This document shows, one piece after another, positions 19,598 to 28,945 of a DNA stretch of 64,000 nucleotides. Each line of letters opens with the position of its first letter. The stretch's first letter is position 1. Under the pieces are notes generated by a model, which was not told where the DNA came from, made no database searches, and saw only the letters and a list, made by a program, of their open reading frames with translations. Both the position numbers and the translations under genes were made by a program. The stretch comes from Flavicella sediminum (lineage in GTDB: Bacteria > Bacteroidota > Bacteroidia > Flavobacteriales > Flavobacteriaceae): NCBI RefSeq assembly GCF_006381105.1, contig NZ_VDET01000013.1, positions 94,137 to 158,136 on the forward strand. The letters are read 5' to 3'.

Positions 19598-22500
19598 ATG
19601 ACAACCCTAATAAAATATTTTTTCGCACTTTTTATATATCTAAGTTTAGGTTCGGTAATGGCGCAAAATGGTGTTTTTCAGAACTATAATAATCTTACGA
19701 TCTCTGATGGCTTGTCAGACAATGGTGTGACGTGTATGTTGGAAGATTCGAAAGGGTTTTTGTGGTTTGGAACCTATTCCGGAATCAATAGATATGATGG
19801 GTATAAAGTAGTGCCTTTTAAAAATGTAAATAAAAGTAAAATATTAATTAATAATAGGGTTCAAAGTTTAGCAGAAGATAAGAATGGCAATATTTGGATT
19901 GGAACAGAACGTGGAATCACCATATTTGATACCTCTAAAAAGAAATTTAAGAATCTTGAAATACTTGTCAAAGATTCGCTTGAAATTTTTAAAAATAGGA
20001 ATGTTCATAAATTAATCGTTAGCAAAGAAAAAAATACAATTGTCAGTATTTCTGAAACAAGAGGTGTACAGTTATTTGCTGATAATTTTGAACTTTTAGG
20101 TGAATACCTTTTAAAAAAAGACCTACTAAAAAGCAATATTAAGATTACGGATGCAATTTTACTTAATGAAACCCATGTGCTTATAACAACAAATATTGGA
20201 TTGATTGATTTCGATTTAATGTCGAAAAAATTCACCTATATTTTGCAGAAAGAGGTGAAGTATTGCGCTTCCGTTTCAAGGGTAGACAATGATAAATTAC
20301 TTGTTGCATTTGATAGAGGAATAGGGCTTGTAAGCTATGACCTTTTCGAGAATTTAATTTCTTATAAATTAAAAGAGGTCTTTTTAAAAAAACAAAGAAT
20401 TGCTGCTACAGCTATTGACGACTTTGGCGGATTGTGGTTGGGTACCCAAAGAACAGGGGTTGTTTATATCAAATCACATAAAACCTTTTTAGAAAAAGGC
20501 GAGGTGAAAATGAAGCATTTTAAAAACGGAACCGATTTGTTGGTTTCTAGCAAATTGTTTGTTGGAGCAAATAATATTTGTTGGTATGGGACTTTTAATT
20601 CGGGAGTTTTTAAATTCAATACCAAAGAAAATTCTTTTGTAAACGGCAATCTTGCAGGCAATGAAAATAAAGTATACAATGTTGAAGAAATAGGCGATTC
20701 TAAGATTGTCATTTCAAGAGGTTATAAAATGATTTCTGGTTTTAACTTAGCAAGCAATCAACATGAGGAACTTCCTTCTAAATTACTAAAAAACACAAAT
20801 TATTTCTTTTTAGATTCTAAAGGAGATTATTGGGCAAATGAACCTAGAAAAAGTTTTTTCAGATTAAAGAAAAATTCGAATAAACCTGAGGAAATTAAAA
20901 TTGAAAGTTCAGATCCTAAAGATGTTATTAATAAAACCCGATTTATAGCGGAAGAAATAAATAAAGAGGCTCGATTTATTTGGGTAGGGGCTAGAAGTAC
21001 GTTATACCGTATTAGTTTAGGAAAGGACGATGCAATTGAAAAAGTAGAATCTTTAAATGACAACCCTTTTTTTAAAAGAAAATATATTTCAGAAATCAGA
21101 TTTATTTACCAAGATCCAATTTATAATTTTATGTGGGTGGGTACAGATAATAAAGGTTTGTATCGATTAAATACGGCAAATAGTACATCAATTGAAACCA
21201 TTGAAATTGATCAATACATTCCCAATTTGGAAGATGAGTTTTCCATTCCTAGCTTTTTTGTGTCTTCAGTTTTAAGATTGCCAAATGATGAATTGTGGAT
21301 TGGTACGGAAGGAAGCGGAGCTTGTAAAGTAGAAGACAGTCAGGGTATGGCTCGTTTTATTCCGTTTACGGAAGCCCAAGGTTTGTCTAATAATGTGGTA
21401 AAAAGTATGGTCAGCGATGCGGATTCAAATTTATGGTTGGCCACTAATTTTGGGCTGAATAAATTGGATACGAAAAGCTTTAAAGTGACCAAATTTGGAA
21501 AGTACGACGGCTTGCCTTTTGATGATTTTTACTATGGATCAAAAACAATGAAAAATGGTACCATCGTTTTAACAGGACAAAATGGTTTGTGTTATTTCAA
21601 TCCAAAAGATATTTTTACTTCAGAAAAACTTCCGAGAGTTGAATTTGAGAAATTTAAAATTTTTGACAAGCTTGTTGAAGTAGATGATGTGGTGGGCGAT
21701 AGAGTGGTTTTGGAAAAATCGATTACTGAGATTGACGAAATTAATTTGCGGTATGACGAAAATGTTTTTTCTATAGATGTGCTAAGTTTGCATTATTCAA
21801 ATCCTGAAAATCATTTACTGAAATACAAACTAGAGCCGGTTAATAAAAGTTGGGTTGAGGTAGCTTCAAACCAAAACACCATTACTTATAGTGGTTTGCA
21901 ACCGGGTAATTATGCCTTGCAAGTTTCGGTGTCCAACTCATTAGGAGAATGGAGTGTGCCAAGGGAAATAAAAATTACCGTACATCCTCCTATTTGGAAA
22001 ACCTCATGGGCATATGTAGGCTATCTGTTTTTGGTTTTAGGAATAGGTTATTTAATTATCAGAATTGTTTTAAAAATCCATCTTTTAAATCATAAAATTG
22101 AAATTGAACAATTAGAAAAAGACAATGCAAAGGATATCAACGAAGCCAAGTTTAGTTTTTTTGCAAATATTTCTCATGAAATTAAAACGCCGTTAACGTT
22201 GATTTCAAACCCGATCAATAATTTATACGAACGTTTTCATAAAAATCCAGATTTAGGAGAAAAATTAGGCATGGTATTGCGCCAATCTAAAAAAATTCAT
22301 GAGCTCATAGAACAGGTTCAGGATTTTAGAAGATCGGATGCCAATATGTTGAAAATGAATTATTCGCGTTTTGAATTTAATTCTTTTATCAATGATTTGG
22401 TCAATGATTTTATGTATACCGCCTATAGCGATAAAAAAGAATTGAAATTAATTGGAGATGAATTGCCTATTATTGTTTCGGCAGATAAAAATAAGCTAGA

Positions 22501-23713
22501 AAAAATAGTCAACAATCTGTTGAACAACGCTTTTAAATACACCAAAGAAAATGATTTAATCAAAGTATCATATTACTATGAAGATAAAGATTTGATTCTT
22601 TCTATTGAAGATACTGGTAGAGGAATTGATGCCATTGATGTAGCACACGTATTTGAAAGATTTTACCAATCACATCTTCCAGATAACAAACATTTAGGAG
22701 GTTCTGGAATCGGATTGGCTTTTGCCAAAAGATTGGTAGAAATGCATTACGGGTATATCAGTGTAAAAAGTGAATTAGGTAGAGGTTCCAAATTCACGGT
22801 TAAACTACCAATTATCAAAGCCCATACGGCCGAAGATAAATTAGGAACGGAAGACTTGGTTTTACCACAAGAAAAGGAATTTTCTGTAAATGCAATTCAA
22901 AACAATGAAGAATGGTCTAAAATAAAAGCTTCGGGTGAGTTTTCAGAATCTTTAATTTTTTATGCAGAAGACAATGATGAAATGCGAAATTATATTACCC
23001 GTTTTTTATCGCAGTTTTTTAAGGTGAAAAGTTTTAGAAATGGGAAAGAATGTTTAGAGGCTTTTGACAATGAATGGCCAGATTTGGTGGTAAGTGATGT
23101 TCAAATGCCTGAATTAAATGGATTGGATTTGTGTATTCGAATAAAATCAGATTTAAAAACAAGCCATATTCCAATTATTTTACTAACGGCACTCACAAAT
23201 TTAAAAGATCATTTACAAGGAATTAAAGATGGGGCAGATGCCTATATAAAAAAACCTTTTAACTTGGAGCAACTGTTAGCTACAGTAGAGGCTAGACTGA
23301 ATAATAGAAAGCAATTAAGAGAGCGTTTTCAAATAGGAATTCCTTTAACAAGAGACAATAAAAACAGTAGAAACGACAATGCTTTTTTGGAGAAATTTTA
23401 CAGTCTGATAGATGAAAATTTAGACAATCAAGATTTTGATTTAAAAACGCTTGCTTCGGAATTGTGCTTGAGTAAATCTGCTTTTTATCAGAAGGTTAAT
23501 ACGCTCACAAATCAAACTCCTTTTGAGTTGATAAAAAATTACCGTTTGAAAAAAGCAACGGAATTATTATGTCAAGAAAATTTGTCGGTTACTCAGGTTT
23601 TTTTAATGACCGGTTTTAAAAGTAGATCGCATTTTTCAACCAAATTCAAAGAAAAATACAAAGTTACTCCTGGTAAATATGTCAGTCAAATTAGAGCAGA
23701 TAATATAAAGTAA
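19598..23713 (+). CDS. Hybrid two-component system sensor/regulator (HTCS) 1
   Basis: A 1371-residue single-protein signalling system. It has a signal peptide (1-22), then periplasmic beta-propeller repeats (reg_prop, for example the DSKGFLWFGT and NIWIGTERGI turns) to about 720. A Y_Y_Y domain spans about 730-795 and a membrane helix about 800-825. The histidine kinase has phospho-acceptor His859 in NISHEIKTPL, an N-box NNLLNNAFKYT and G-boxes DTGRGI and GGSGIGLAF. A receiver domain has Asp1167 in VSDVQMPE. The C-terminal AraC-type DNA-binding domain is at about 1265-1365. It senses an oligosaccharide in the periplasm and should activate the neighbouring operons. Its cytoplasmic half is much closer to HTCS 2 than its propeller is. 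Confidence 0.96.
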   Translation: MTTLIKYFFALFIYLSLGSVMAQNGVFQNYNNLTISDGLSDNGVTCMLEDSKGFLWFGTYSGINRYDGYKVVPFKNVNKSKILINNRVQSLAEDKNGNIWIGTERGITIFDTSKKKFKNLEILVKDSLEIFKNRNVHKLIVSKEKNTIVSISETRGVQLFADNFELLGEYLLKKDLLKSNIKITDAILLNETHVLITTNIGLIDFDLMSKKFTYILQKEVKYCASVSRVDNDKLLVAFDRGIGLVSYDLFENLISYKLKEVFLKKQRIAATAIDDFGGLWLGTQRTGVVYIKSHKTFLEKGEVKMKHFKNGTDLLVSSKLFVGANNICWYGTFNSGVFKFNTKENSFVNGNLAGNENKVYNVEEIGDSKIVISRGYKMISGFNLASNQHEELPSKLLKNTNYFFLDSKGDYWANEPRKSFFRLKKNSNKPEEIKIESSDPKDVINKTRFIAEEINKEARFIWVGARSTLYRISLGKDDAIEKVESLNDNPFFKRKYISEIRFIYQDPIYNFMWVGTDNKGLYRLNTANSTSIETIEIDQYIPNLEDEFSIPSFFVSSVLRLPNDELWIGTEGSGACKVEDSQGMARFIPFTEAQGLSNNVVKSMVSDADSNLWLATNFGLNKLDTKSFKVTKFGKYDGLPFDDFYYGSKTMKNGTIVLTGQNGLCYFNPKDIFTSEKLPRVEFEKFKIFDKLVEVDDVVGDRVVLEKSITEIDEINLRYDENVFSIDVLSLHYSNPENHLLKYKLEPVNKSWVEVASNQNTITYSGLQPGNYALQVSVSNSLGEWSVPREIKITVHPPIWKTSWAYVGYLFLVLGIGYLIIRIVLKIHLLNHKIEIEQLEKDNAKDINEAKFSFFANISHEIKTPLTLISNPINNLYERFHKNPDLGEKLGMVLRQSKKIHELIEQVQDFRRSDANMLKMNYSRFEFNSFINDLVNDFMYTAYSDKKELKLIGDELPIIVSADKNKLEKIVNNLLNNAFKYTKENDLIKVSYYYEDKDLILSIEDTGRGIDAIDVAHVFERFYQSHLPDNKHLGGSGIGLAFAKRLVEMHYGYISVKSELGRGSKFTVKLPIIKAHTAEDKLGTEDLVLPQEKEFSVNAIQNNEEWSKIKASGEFSESLIFYAEDNDEMRNYITRFLSQFFKVKSFRNGKECLEAFDNEWPDLVVSDVQMPELNGLDLCIRIKSDLKTSHIPIILLTALTNLKDHLQGIKDGADAYIKKPFNLEQLLATVEARLNNRKQLRERFQIGIPLTRDNKNSRNDNAFLEKFYSLIDENLDNQDFDLKTLASELCLSKSAFYQKVNTLTNQTPFELIKNYRLKKATELLCQENLSVTQVFLMTGFKSRSHFSTKFKEKYKVTPGKYVSQIRADNIK

Positions 23714-23762
23714 GCATGAATTTTTAAGCGACCACTTTTTCTAAAGGAAGATTTTACAGCGA

Positions 23763-23809
23763 CCTTCTTTTCTCAACCTATAATGAGAGAAGAAGGTTTT
23801 TCTTTTTTT
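23763..23809 (+). terminator. Rho-independent terminator after HTCS 1
   Basis: A 12-bp stem (23763-23774 with 23785-23796) with one G:U pair and a 10-nt loop, followed by a long T-rich run. The remaining gap to 24090 contains the operator/promoter at 23918 and a leader hairpin at 24002. Confidence 0.8.
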
Positions 23810-23917
23810 GGAGAATAAGAGAAAACAAATTGTATAAAATAAGGTCGTTTTATTTTGTTGTATTCTTCTTCTAGCTTATATAAATTCCTTTAAAAGGGGC
23901 ATTTTCTTTAAAAATAC

Positions 23918-23979
23918 ACTCTCAGGCACATTTCATTAGCTAATAGAAACAACTATTTTTTACTCTCGAATTAATTTAG
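23918..23979 (+). promoter_or_regulatory. Promoter 3: operator and -7 box upstream of enzyme operon 1
   Basis: Half-site 1 ACTCTCAGGCACA (23918-23930) and half-site 2 GCTAATAGAAACA (23939-23951) are 21 bp apart. The -7 box TAATTTAG (23972-23979) starts 54 bp after half-site 1. The same -7 box, continued by CA, is found in promoter 7 at 59289. It should drive the genes from 24091 to 32556. Confidence 0.65.
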
Positions 23980-24001
23980 CAGTAGCTTGTTTAGCTATTC
24001 A

Positions 24002-24020
24002 GTAACAAATTGTTTGTTAC
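24002..24020 (+). other. Small perfect hairpin in the 5' leader of enzyme operon 1
   Basis: GTAACAAA (24002-24009), a TTG loop, then TTTGTTAC (24013-24020). It lies between the predicted transcription start (about 23987) and the ATG at 24091. It has no T-run, so it is not a terminator. It may stabilise the mRNA or be chance. Confidence 0.35.
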
Positions 24021-24090
24021 CAAAGTCTAAACCTATTTTATAAGTGAGTGAGCGTTTCAGTTTGTGCTAACTCGAATTAATTCTAACGAC

Positions 24091-25506
24091 ATGAAAATTA
24101 CATATTTAAAAGCGTTTTTTGTGAGCTGCATAGTTTTGGGGTCAAACTTAGCAAAGGCACAAGTAAAAGAAAATTGGGCAATTGATACGCAAGTTCAATG
24201 GGAAGAAGCCCTGTCCAACACACAAGACATAAAAATAAAGAACGCAAAAGCGGTTTCAGGAGAAGGGAAAAGTTTTTTTTCTAGTAAATTAAAATCTTTC
24301 AAAAAAAAGAGGAATTTAAAATCCATAGTTTTTAAACAAGCAGCTGATTGGAACAACTGGAAGGAAATACCAAAAGTTAGAACAGAAGAAATGTTAGACG
24401 CTCCTGTTTTAATTTCAGTAAAAGCAAACGATTATTATTTGCTAGCGCGTCGTTACGACACACATCCTGAAAGAATTCACAATACTAGAAAAATACATTC
24501 GGATGCCGAATTGGGTTATCATGCTTGGCATAGTACGGATATGAAAAACTGGAAACATTACGGGCCTGTAAGTGGTTATGTGCAACGTTGGGTTACCACT
24601 GCAGAATATAAAAACGGTAAATTTTATATCTACTACGACAATCCCAATGACGAAGATCCTCATTTAATAATTGACAAGGATTTAATGGATGGAAAAATGG
24701 GCAAAAACATTGGAATGGTGTTTAATGACCCAACACATGGATCTGACTGTGCTGTTTTGCGAGATGAGGATGAAATGTTTCATTTAATATATGAAAACTG
24801 GGATTACAACAATGCCCGTAAACATTCTTGGGACGCCCCTGTGGGCGGACATGCTATTAGTAAAGATGGAATTCACGATTTTAAAATTGTTCCTCCTGCG
24901 GTAGATGAACGAACTACTTCTACAGGGAGCTATGCTACTTTTTTGCATCCCTACAAAGCGGAAAATTATACGACCATGAAATACGAAGTTTATGAGCCAG
25001 AACAAAATGCATATGGCGATTGGACAGCGATAAAAATAGGCAAGCAATATTATCTCTTTGGAGATAATGATCCTGCCGGTGGACGCATTAAAGTGGGCAA
25101 ATTTACCAGTGATTCCATGTCGAAAACATTTACGTATTGTGGTGAATTTGGTATGGGGCATCCCGATCCGACGATTGCTTTTGCTGAAGGACAATTTTAT
25201 TTGCTACAACAACAAGGAAAAGTAGATTTTGTAAGTCCAGGCCCTTGGGTACCTGGAGTGGAGGCTAGAGTCGGAGTAGATACAAATAACGATGGTAAAA
25301 TTAATCAATGGACCGACTGGAATGTTGTTGCAGAAAGTTACCAACATAAAAAAGGTTTTGCACGTGTGGTTGCCGTAGAAGAAGCAACAATAGATGTATC
25401 AAAGTTGCCTGCAGCTTATGGCGTCCGTTTTGAATATCGAACAAAAGCTGTTGCTAATAAAAAAGAATTGATTCAAATGAAGTCAATTTTACTAAGCTTT
25501 GAGTAA
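24091..25506 (+). CDS. Predicted beta-propeller glycosidase (GH43/GH117-like)
   Basis: A 471-residue secreted protein with a signal peptide ending at about residue 23 (NLAKAQ). Repeated blade-like motifs such as LISVKANDYYLLARRYD, HSTDMKNWKHYGP, KNGKFYIYYDN and HPDPTIAFAEGQFYL resemble five-bladed propellers of clan GH-F or GH117 type. A DTNNDGKIN calcium-loop motif lies near residue 400. I cannot assign a CAZy family. It starts at the ATG at 24091 (the frame is open back to a GTG at 24064). It is the first gene of the operon, 21 bp before a sulfatase. A role in cleaving anhydrogalactose or galactose units is only a guess from context. Confidence 0.6.
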   Translation: MKITYLKAFFVSCIVLGSNLAKAQVKENWAIDTQVQWEEALSNTQDIKIKNAKAVSGEGKSFFSSKLKSFKKKRNLKSIVFKQAADWNNWKEIPKVRTEEMLDAPVLISVKANDYYLLARRYDTHPERIHNTRKIHSDAELGYHAWHSTDMKNWKHYGPVSGYVQRWVTTAEYKNGKFYIYYDNPNDEDPHLIIDKDLMDGKMGKNIGMVFNDPTHGSDCAVLRDEDEMFHLIYENWDYNNARKHSWDAPVGGHAISKDGIHDFKIVPPAVDERTTSTGSYATFLHPYKAENYTTMKYEVYEPEQNAYGDWTAIKIGKQYYLFGDNDPAGGRIKVGKFTSDSMSKTFTYCGEFGMGHPDPTIAFAEGQFYLLQQQGKVDFVSPGPWVPGVEARVGVDTNNDGKINQWTDWNVVAESYQHKKGFARVVAVEEATIDVSKLPAAYGVRFEYRTKAVANKKELIQMKSILLSFE

Positions 25507-25527
25507 ATACTAATTCCAATAAAAACA

Positions 25528-27048
25528 ATGATGAAATACAGTTCAATTATTTTTTTAGTAGGCTTAGGAATCCTTCTAACTTCTTGTTCTAAAAAAAAGA
25601 TACATTCAAAACCGAATGTAATTTTAATATATGCTGATGATTTAGGAAGGGGCTTGTTAGGAACCTACGGACAAGAAATCATAAAAACACCAAATATAGA
25701 CAAACTCGCAAGTGAAGGGATTAGTTTTAAAAATGCTTATGGTTGTAATTATTGTGCACCAGCAAGGGCTAGTTTGCTAACGGGGATGCATGATGTTCGA
25801 CCTAATCAATGGAAAATTACCAAAGGGGGCATGTATCTGAATTTAGATAACGGAATGACCTTCCAAGAAATTAAAGATTCGATTCATAAAGTAGCCCAGC
25901 CAGCAAAGCCTAATGATGTTTTTTTGGCTGAAGTAGCGCAAAAAGCAGGCTATAAAACAGCAGCCTTTGGAAAGTTAGAATGGGGATTTTCTACAACGCC
26001 GGAAAGAATTAAAAGACATGGTTGGGATGAACATTTTGGTTTTTACGATCACAACAGATGTCATGGGTTTTATCCACCATTTTTGTTTGAAAATGGCGAA
26101 AAAATTACTATTGAAGGAAATACCAGAGTAGATTGTGGAAATACTAATAATGTTGAAACTCCCGAAGCTTATGCAGAAAGGTGGGACATGACAGGAAAGT
26201 CTTTTTATTCTGAAAATATCATTATGGAAAAGTTGCTTGGATATTTGGACAATTATAAAAAAGAAGAAAAACCTTTCTTTTTGTTTTTTCCAACACAACT
26301 TCCACACGGACCTATTTCTATTCCAGAGGTGCATGCCGATTTTAAAAACGACAAACGCCTTACTGAATTTGAAAAAGAATATGCTTCAATGGTAAAAATG
26401 TTGGATACAGATGTAGGGAGAATTCTAAAAAAATTAGAAGCTAAAAATTTATTGGAAAATACAATTGTTGTCTTTACCTCAGATAATGGGCATGAGATTT
26501 ATACTAGAGAAGAAGGGCGTTCGTATAAAGACACAAACGTACTTACCAATGAAAAATATGACAATATCAAAACGCGATTTTTAAGTGAATTTGGAAAAGA
26601 TATTTTTGATGGAAACGACGGTATGTCGGGTTTAAAACGTTCTAACTGGGAAGGTGGAACTCGGGTTCCTTTATTTTGGTATTGGAAAGGAAAAATAAAA
26701 CCAGGAGTGGTTTCAGAGCAAAGAGTAGCCAATTATGATTTCCTAAATACACTAGCAGAAATTACAGGTCTTCAGGAGCTTAAAGAAAAGGACGGTGTTT
26801 CGTATGCAAAAACCTTGTTTGGAGGAAAAGCCAAAGAACGACCTTATACAGTTTATAATTCAAAAATAGGACCAGCATTGGTAACCAAAGAGGGGTGGAA
26901 GTTGCGCTATCATAAAAAGAAGAACATCTTTCAATTATATTTTTTACCTGAAGATTATAAAGAAATGAAAGAATTATCGGCGAAATATCCTGAAAAAGTA
27001 GCCTTGCTAAAAGCGCACTTAACAAAAGAAGCGGGTGGAACTTTATAA
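25528..27048 (+). CDS. S1-family sulfatase, lipoprotein (CAPAR type), copy 1
   Basis: A 506-residue lipoprotein sulfatase with lipobox Cys20 (LLTSC). It has an ADDLGRG metal-binding segment, maturation motif CAPAR (Cys76) with Ala in the fourth place, ASLLTGMHD, and a distal metal site FTSDNGHE. A long conserved region with RCHGFYPPFLFENG is likely part of the substrate pocket. It is a near-twin of the protein at 59371, with long identical stretches, and the two mark the two enzyme operons. The spacing of 21 bp before and 10 bp after supports operon membership. Confidence 0.92.
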   Translation: MMKYSSIIFLVGLGILLTSCSKKKIHSKPNVILIYADDLGRGLLGTYGQEIIKTPNIDKLASEGISFKNAYGCNYCAPARASLLTGMHDVRPNQWKITKGGMYLNLDNGMTFQEIKDSIHKVAQPAKPNDVFLAEVAQKAGYKTAAFGKLEWGFSTTPERIKRHGWDEHFGFYDHNRCHGFYPPFLFENGEKITIEGNTRVDCGNTNNVETPEAYAERWDMTGKSFYSENIIMEKLLGYLDNYKKEEKPFFLFFPTQLPHGPISIPEVHADFKNDKRLTEFEKEYASMVKMLDTDVGRILKKLEAKNLLENTIVVFTSDNGHEIYTREEGRSYKDTNVLTNEKYDNIKTRFLSEFGKDIFDGNDGMSGLKRSNWEGGTRVPLFWYWKGKIKPGVVSEQRVANYDFLNTLAEITGLQELKEKDGVSYAKTLFGGKAKERPYTVYNSKIGPALVTKEGWKLRYHKKKNIFQLYFLPEDYKEMKELSAKYPEKVALLKAHLTKEAGGTL

Positions 27049-27058
27049 AAAAATAAAA

Positions 27059-28936
27059 ATGAAATATAACCACTATGCATGGGTCTTAGGTCTTTTTGTC
27101 ATTCTTATAGGATGTGAAAAGAAAAAATCAACGAAACCTAATGTCATTATTCTCTTGACTGATGACCAAGGCTATGGCGATTTATCTTGCCACGGAAATC
27201 CAGATGTGAAAACACCTAATTTAGATGCCATGTACAAAGAGTCTATTCGACTTACCGATTTTCATGTTTCTTCGGTGTGCACCCCATCACGGTCACAATT
27301 GTTAACCGGTTTGGATGCCGTTAGAAATGGTGCCTCTGGAGTGAAAGGAAGTATCGCAACTATATTTCACACTTATAAAGATACTTTAGGCAAGGAATCA
27401 AAAATTCATTTGTTACCCGAGTTTTTTAAAGCAAATGGTTATAGTACAGCACATTTTGGAAAATGGCATTTAGGTGATGGTACTACCTATCGTTCTATGG
27501 ATCGTGGATTTGATGAAACCTTGACATTTCCGGGCGCTTCCATTTGGCAATCTCCAAATTATTGGAATAACGATTGTTTTGATGATGTGCAGCTAAGAAA
27601 TGGAAAAGAGGAAAAAACAAAAGGCTATTATACCGATGTTTATTTCGAGGAGTCTATAAAATTTATAAAAAATGAAGCTGCCAAAAAAACGCCATTCTTT
27701 GTTTATTTGCCAACAGGTGCCATGCACACACCACAATTTGTGCCTGAAAAATACAGCAAGCCTTATCGGTATTTGCCAAAGTTAACGGCGCAGTTTTACG
27801 GTATGGTGGCCAATTTTGATGAAAATGTAGGTCGTTTAGAAAGCACTTTAACAGATTTAGGAATTAAAGACAATACCATTGTTATTTACCTTTCCGACAA
27901 TGGCGGTACTTTGGGCGTTGACTTTTACAATGCAGGAATGCGTGGAAGTAAAGGTTCGCTTTATGAAGGTGGGCATCGGGTGTCTTGTTTTATACGATGG
28001 AAGGATGGGATACCTAATTTGGGTAGAGATGTAACGGAATTAACATTGGTGCAAGATCTACTACCTACGCTTATTGATTTTTGCCAATTGGACATGCCTT
28101 GGGAACAAAAATTTGATGGGCTAAGTTTAAAAAAACACCTGCTTGAAGGGAAACAAGATTTTAGTAAACGTATATCTGTTGTTCAATACGTGCATCGAAA
28201 AAAATTGGAGGACTTTACGGTGTTAAAAAATAAATGGAGACTGATAAATAACAAGGAACTTTACAACGTAAAAAACGATATCGGTCAAACAAAAAATGTA
28301 ATTCAAGAATTTCCGGAAATCGCAAAGGAGCTTGGAACATATTACAAAGCTTGGAAAAAATCTGTTCAGCCATCAGAAGCAAAACGAACAACTTTAAAAG
28401 CAGGACTTGTCAATCAAAAAACGGTTCAATTATCTTGTTTTGATTGGGTAGCAGAAAAAATTGAAGGAAAGGGCAATGCTTCACAAATGATGGATATTAG
28501 ACAAGGAAGCAGTATAAAAGGGCCTTGGCATGTTGAGTTTGTGGAAGATGCAATTTACGAATTTACCTTTAGGCGTTGGCACAAAGCAGCAAATACCGAA
28601 ATATCCAAAGGCTTACCGCCTTATTTTACAGAATTTTCAAAGCAAATAGGACTCACAGAAGTAACAGACAATTCAGGGGACTATCAAATTTGGAAAACAC
28701 TTTGTAAAGATGGAATTTACCCTAAAGGGAAAGCCTTGGCAATAACCCAAGGACAATTTATTGTAAACGGTATAAAGGATTCCTATGTAGAAATTCTTCC
28801 TACGGATGAAAAAATAGTCATTAGAAAATTTATAAAGAAAGGAATTTACGATGTAGAATTCAACTTTTTAGATGCACAGGCTCAAATACTTTGCGGAGCT
28901 TATTACGGAGAAATAAATAGAATTTGGAACAATTAA
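27059..28936 (+). CDS. S1-family sulfatase with C-terminal extension, lipoprotein
   Basis: About 625 residues from the ATG at 27059; the frame is open back to 27035, but that start lies inside the previous gene, and the lipobox (ILIGC, Cys19) fits the later ATG. It has TDDQGYGD, maturation motif CTPSR (Cys74), HFGKWHLGD and LSDNGG. After the sulfatase fold (to about 450) a beta-rich extension carries a GPWHVEF...FTFRRWHK motif. This is known from arylsulfatases around 600 residues long that act on galactose or GalNAc sulfates; the substrate here is inference. It is the third gene of the enzyme operon. Confidence 0.92.
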   Translation: MKYNHYAWVLGLFVILIGCEKKKSTKPNVIILLTDDQGYGDLSCHGNPDVKTPNLDAMYKESIRLTDFHVSSVCTPSRSQLLTGLDAVRNGASGVKGSIATIFHTYKDTLGKESKIHLLPEFFKANGYSTAHFGKWHLGDGTTYRSMDRGFDETLTFPGASIWQSPNYWNNDCFDDVQLRNGKEEKTKGYYTDVYFEESIKFIKNEAAKKTPFFVYLPTGAMHTPQFVPEKYSKPYRYLPKLTAQFYGMVANFDENVGRLESTLTDLGIKDNTIVIYLSDNGGTLGVDFYNAGMRGSKGSLYEGGHRVSCFIRWKDGIPNLGRDVTELTLVQDLLPTLIDFCQLDMPWEQKFDGLSLKKHLLEGKQDFSKRISVVQYVHRKKLEDFTVLKNKWRLINNKELYNVKNDIGQTKNVIQEFPEIAKELGTYYKAWKKSVQPSEAKRTTLKAGLVNQKTVQLSCFDWVAEKIEGKGNASQMMDIRQGSSIKGPWHVEFVEDAIYEFTFRRWHKAANTEISKGLPPYFTEFSKQIGLTEVTDNSGDYQIWKTLCKDGIYPKGKALAITQGQFIVNGIKDSYVEILPTDEKIVIRKFIKKGIYDVEFNFLDAQAQILCGAYYGEINRIWNN

Positions 28937-28945
28937 ATATTAAAA

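Noticed and set aside
25975-26334. Minus-strand open frames of 60-155 codons inside the sulfatase, SusC, SusE-like and HTCS genes
   Set aside because: They lie wholly inside convincing + strand genes, have low-complexity or Cys/Ile/Phe-rich translations typical of antisense reading, and show no promoter or conserved motif.
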